A stretch of DNA of 8,044 nt from an uncultured Rikenellaceae bacterium (GTDB taxonomy: Bacteria; Bacteroidota; Bacteroidia; Bacteroidales; Rikenellaceae). A program made the position numbers and the translations under genes. Below are positions 6,933 through 8,044 of this stretch, one piece after another. The notes below the pieces were generated by a model that was given only the letters and a program-made list of their open reading frames with translations, was not told the origin of the DNA and did not search any database. The stretch's first letter is position 1. The number at the start of each line of letters is the position of its first letter. The stretch spans positions 1-8,044 of the forward strand of contig CASDWR010000055.1 of assembly GCA_949284665.1 (NCBI GenBank), in the 5' to 3' direction.

Positions 6933-7967
6933 TTATTGCGACGACTGCATTTCCCCAAGTCTGGCGGAAGGAGTTACGTCGAGTCCGGAGAATTCCCCAA
7001 GCCGGTAACGATATAGCCCGGCCATGGCAATCATGGCAGCATTGTCCGTGGTGAATTTCAAGGGAGGTAAATAGGTGTGCCAGCCTCGTTTTCTGCCTTC
7101 GTTGACGATGGCGTTACGCAACCCCGAATTGGCAGATACGCCTCCAGCAATGGCAATTTCCTTGATTTCGCATGCTTTGGATGCTGCAACCAGTTTGTTG
7201 AGTAGGGTGTCGATGATGGTTTTCTGGAGAGAAGCGCAGAGGTCGGCTGTATTTTGTTCGATAAAGTCGGGGTTTTCCTTCATGCTGTCGCGCAGGAAGT
7301 ATAGGAAAGAGGTTTTCAGCCCGCTGAAACTGTAATCGAATCCATCGACCGATGGCTTTGCGAAACGGAATCGTTTCGGATCTCCCTCTTTGGCGAGTCG
7401 GTCTATGACAGGTCCTCCCGGATAGGGCAACCCCATTACTTTGGCACATTTGTCGAATGCTTCGCCGGCGGCATCATCAATGGTCGAACCGATGATTTCC
7501 ATCTCAAGCGGGGCCGATACCTTGACAATCTGTGTGTGTCCACCCGAGACCAAAAGGCATAGGAATGGAAACGAAGGATGGGGAATCTCTTCTCTGGGCA
7601 GATCGATAAAATGGGAAAGAATATGACCCTGGAGGTGGTTTACCTCCACCATGGGTATGTCTTTTGCAATGGCCAATCCTTTGGCGAAGGATACACCGAC
7701 CAACAACGAGCCGAGCAAACCCGGTCCGCGTGTAAAGGCGATCGCATCGATATCGTCGAGAGTGATTCCGGCTTCACGGATGGCCGTATCGACTGTCGGA
7801 ACGATGTTTTGTTGGTGAGCCCGTGAAGCGAGTTCAGGGATAACGCCACCATATTTAATATGAACAGATTGATTTGCAATGACGTTTGACAGGAGCAATC
7901 CGTTACGGATGACTGCGGCAGAGGTGTCGTCGCACGAAGATTCGATTCCCAATACGGTTATATCCAT
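6933..7967 (-). CDS. tsaD: tRNA N6-adenosine threonylcarbamoyltransferase TsaD
   Basis: TsaD transfers the threonylcarbamoyl group from TC-AMP to A37 of tRNAs reading ANN codons (t6A), working with TsaB and TsaE in bacteria. The 344-residue length is normal for the Kae1/Qri7/TsaD family. The N-terminus has the ATPase-fold motif GIESSCDDTSAAV (7-19), followed by GGVIPELASRAH (40-51). The metal-binding motif H111-x3-H115 lies in VNHLQGH. LLVSGGHTQ is at 138-146, YPGGPVIDRLA at 182-192, FSGLKT at 214-219, IAGGVSANSGLR at 273-284 and TTDNAAMIA with metal-ligand D308 at 306-314. The start ATG (7965-7967, complement) follows an A-rich stretch typical of Bacteroidota and leads directly into the conserved IESS motif. 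It is transcribed alone in this window, convergent to the homocysteine operon, with a -7 element about 64-71 bp upstream. Older annotations call this family gcp or O-sialoglycoprotein endopeptidase. Confidence 0.98.
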   Translation of the reverse strand: MDITVLGIESSCDDTSAAVIRNGLLLSNVIANQSVHIKYGGVIPELASRAHQQNIVPTVDTAIREAGITLDDIDAIAFTRGPGLLGSLLVGVSFAKGLAIAKDIPMVEVNHLQGHILSHFIDLPREEIPHPSFPFLCLLVSGGHTQIVKVSAPLEMEIIGSTIDDAAGEAFDKCAKVMGLPYPGGPVIDRLAKEGDPKRFRFAKPSVDGFDYSFSGLKTSFLYFLRDSMKENPDFIEQNTADLCASLQKTIIDTLLNKLVAASKACEIKEIAIAGGVSANSGLRNAIVNEGRKRGWHTYLPPLKFTTDNAAMIAMAGLYRYRLGEFSGLDVTPSARLGEMQSSQ

Positions 7968-7997
7968 TTATTCTTTTTATTTTTAACGAAATTTTTA

Positions 7998-8009
7998 CTA
8001 CAATTGTAG
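7998..8009. repeat. 12-bp perfect palindrome in the tsaD leader
   Basis: ctacaattgtag is its own reverse complement and sits between the predicted tsaD -7 element and the start codon, in very AT-rich sequence. It could be an operator half-site pair or a coincidence of composition. No known regulator motif is recognised. Confidence 0.3.
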
Positions 8010-8030
8010 ATTGTTTTCGACTTCAATGGG

Positions 8031-8038
8031 CAAAGTTA
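8031..8038 (-). promoter_or_regulatory. -7 promoter element for tsaD
   Basis: On the - strand the bases read TAACTTTG, an exact match to the Bacteroidota TAnnTTTG element. The matching -33 element would fall outside the window. Transcription would start near 8025, giving an AT-rich leader of about 60 nt before the tsaD ATG. Because only half of the promoter is visible, confidence is moderate. Confidence 0.6.
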
Positions 8039-8044
8039 TAAAAA

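Noticed and set aside
6735..7016. 93-codon + strand frame across the convergent intergenic region
   Set aside because: It overlaps the ends of both UPF0280 and tsaD and spans both hairpins; no recognisable motif.

Overview
The window looks like a chromosomal segment from a member of the Bacteroidota, probably order Bacteroidales. Three things point there. The NusA C-terminus and IF-2 read like the Bacteroidales forms. Two promoters match the sigma-ABfr type -7 element TAnnTTTG rather than TATAAT. Start codons lie behind A/T-rich sequence without clear Shine-Dalgarno motifs. I cannot name the genus.

Layout: (1) 1-3691, the tail of a transcription/translation operon on the + strand: the C-terminal part of nusA (cut by the window edge), then infB (IF-2). 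A 20-bp perfect stem-loop at 3753-3797 closes it. (2) 3798-4415, a long gene-free stretch. It holds a good Bacteroidota promoter (4082-4112) and a roughly 300-nt leader with potential RNA structure starting at the predicted 5' end. (3) 4416-6783, a compact three-gene + strand operon: a DUF39/COG1900 homocysteine-biosynthesis sulfurtransferase, a NIL-domain dicluster ferredoxin, and a UPF0280/COG2122 ApbE-like protein. (4) 6784-6932, a convergent intergenic region with two hairpins, one suited to each direction. (5) 6933-7967, tsaD on the - strand, with its own -7 element near the right edge of the window.

The notable system is the three-gene operon. The same three families have been genetically linked, in methanogenic archaea and sulfate-reducing bacteria, to a direct route from L-aspartate semialdehyde plus sulfide to L-homocysteine. 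That route bypasses homoserine O-acylation and trans-sulfuration. Here the three sit together in a Bacteroidales-like genome. The DUF39 protein probably forms a persulfide and carries out sulfur insertion. The NIL-ferredoxin probably delivers electrons and may sense methionine. The UPF0280 protein is needed in other organisms, but its biochemical role is unknown. The long, potentially structured leader suggests RNA-level control, possibly by a methionine-related signal. That last point is inference.
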